DNA of 6,458 nucleotides, from the NCBI GenBank assembly GCA_005791855.1, contig SXUH01000043.1:1-6458 (forward strand). Direction: 5' to 3'. The stretch comes from Bdellovibrionales bacterium. Its GTDB lineage: Bacteria > Bdellovibrionota > Bacteriovoracia > Bacteriovoracales > Bacteriovoracaceae. The notes under the pieces were generated by a model that worked only from the letters and a program-made list of their open reading frames with translations, was not told the origin of the DNA and ran no database searches. Positions within the stretch are counted from its first letter, which is position 1; each line of letters opens with the position of its first letter. This document shows, one piece after another, positions 6,036 through 6,458 of the stretch. The translations under genes were made by a program, and so were the position numbers.

Positions 6036-6060
6036 ATAGCTCTTTTACGTAGGACGGATC

Positions 6061-6306
6061 TTGAAATCGAATGTGTTCATTCTCTTATTTGTCGTCGGCT
6101 GCAGTCAACTTCCAAAAACCGTCCAGCCCCGGGACGAGGTGACGATCCTCACGGCCCTGGACCAGGCGCAGATGTCCTACCTCAAGGGCTGCACCGAAGC
6201 CATGGTCGCTCTCAAGCAGCCGTCGGCGTTCGATGGCTGTAGAGAGAAGGCCCGGCTCCACCGATTGGAGTTAAACGAGATCATCTTCCAGAACGTGAGA
6301 GACTAG
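6061..6306 (+). CDS. small putative lipoprotein (81 aa), function unknown
   Basis: I do not recognise the family. The protein has a lipoprotein signal: charged MKSN, hydrophobic VFILLFVV, then VVGC with lipid-attachment Cys 14. After processing, a 68-residue hydrophilic domain would be anchored to a membrane. It contains Cys 44 (KGCTEA) and Cys 60 (DGCREKAR), which could form a disulfide in the periplasm. The C-terminal half looks helical ([19 protein letters not shown]). The start is a TTG at 6061, with AGGA six bases upstream; a stop lies in frame at 6037 and no ATG serves this frame. Only 25 bases separate it from the divergent acylase start. Its TAG overlaps the fumC stop in CTAG. The plus-strand promoter would have to lie inside the acylase signal-peptide codons; TTGTTT (5984-5989) and GAAAAT (6007-6012) are a weak 17-base-spaced candidate. 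Confidence 0.72.
   Translation: MKSNVFILLFVVGCSQLPKTVQPRDEVTILTALDQAQMSYLKGCTEAMVALKQPSAFDGCREKARLHRLELNEIIFQNVRD
6079..6108 (-). promoter_or_regulatory. candidate promoter of the penicillin acylase gene
   Basis: On the minus strand TTGACT (6108-6103, five of six to the sigma-70 -35 box) is followed after 18 bases by GAGAAT (6084-6079, four of six to -10). Transcription would start near 6072, leaving a leader of about 37 bases before the ATG at 6035. The site lies within the first codons of the divergent lipoprotein gene. Confidence 0.4.
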
Positions 6307-6458
6307 GCTTCGTAGGGCTTGAGGTTGGTCATGGTCTCCGGCTTGACCCACTTGTCGAACTGCTCCGCCGTCAGGTACCCGAGGGCGATCGCCGCTTCCT
6401 TGAGAGTCGTGTCTTCCTTGTGGGCCTTCTTCGCGATCTGCGCGGCCTTGTCGTAGCC
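6303..6458 (-). CDS. fumC: class II fumarate hydratase, C-terminal fragment (runs off right edge)
   Basis: The last 51 codons of a minus-strand gene read [15 protein letters not shown], then [22 protein letters not shown] and PETM, ending NLKPYEA and TAG. This is the characteristic C-terminus of class II fumarase (compare the GHDKAA..AKKAH.EG.TLK.AAL.LGYL...FD.WVRPE.M pattern). The enzyme hydrates fumarate to L-malate in the citric acid cycle, as a cytoplasmic homotetramer. The active-site regions lie beyond the edge. Aspartate ammonia-lyase, of the same superfamily, is a less likely alternative. The stop codon (6305-6303) overlaps the convergent lipoprotein stop, leaving no room for a dedicated terminator between the two genes. 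Confidence 0.9.
   Translation of the reverse strand, partial: GYDKAAQIAKKAHKEDTTLKEAAIALGYLTAEQFDKWVKPETMTNLKPYEA

Overview
The window reads as GC-rich chromosomal DNA of a Gram-negative bacterium with a very compact layout. Three proteins carry N-terminal export signals: two Sec signal peptides and one lipoprotein signal. Genes sit on both strands, and neighbouring genes repeatedly share or abut their start or stop codons. The only long AT-rich non-coding stretch lies at about 2806-3061. The gene set (secreted protein-glutaminase-like deamidase, penicillin acylase family Ntn hydrolase, PA0069-type radical SAM protein, class II fumarase) would fit a member of the Bdellovibrionota or a related group. 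That placement is inference from gene content and nothing here proves it. I see no phage, transposon, CRISPR array or recognisable defence system.

Left part (1-1851, minus strand): three genes read leftward and look like one transcription unit. A YegS/DagK-type lipid kinase (970-1851) is joined by a TAATG stop/start overlap to a dienelactone hydrolase family protein (227-970). After 43 bases comes the N-terminus of a PA0069-family radical SAM protein (1-183), which runs off the left edge. The lipid kinase is head-to-head with a calcineurin-like metallophosphoesterase on the plus strand (1852-2613). Their two start codons abut in the hexamer CATATG, so there is no intergenic DNA between them.

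Middle part (2614-3941): a strong hairpin closes the phosphoesterase gene. It faces a convergent gene for a 52-residue lysine-rich protein of unknown function (2647-2805, minus). A 256-base AT-rich divergent region with two perfect dyads and a tRNA-like relic then leads to a gene for a secreted protein-glutaminase (protein deamidase) homologue (3062-3802, plus). It is followed by a hairpin and about 90 bases with coding-like base periodicity that belong to no recognised gene.

Right part (3942-6458): a periplasmic penicillin acylase family enzyme (3942-6035, minus) is divergent from a small putative lipoprotein (6061-6306, plus), with only 25 bases between them. The best acylase promoter candidate lies inside the lipoprotein's signal-peptide codons. 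The lipoprotein stop overlaps the stop of the convergent fumC gene, of which only the last 51 codons are present, in a shared CTAG.

Functionally the window mixes housekeeping enzymes (fumarase, lipid kinase, hydrolases) with two exported amide-hydrolysing enzymes, the deamidase and the acylase. Nothing in the sequence shows that these two act together.
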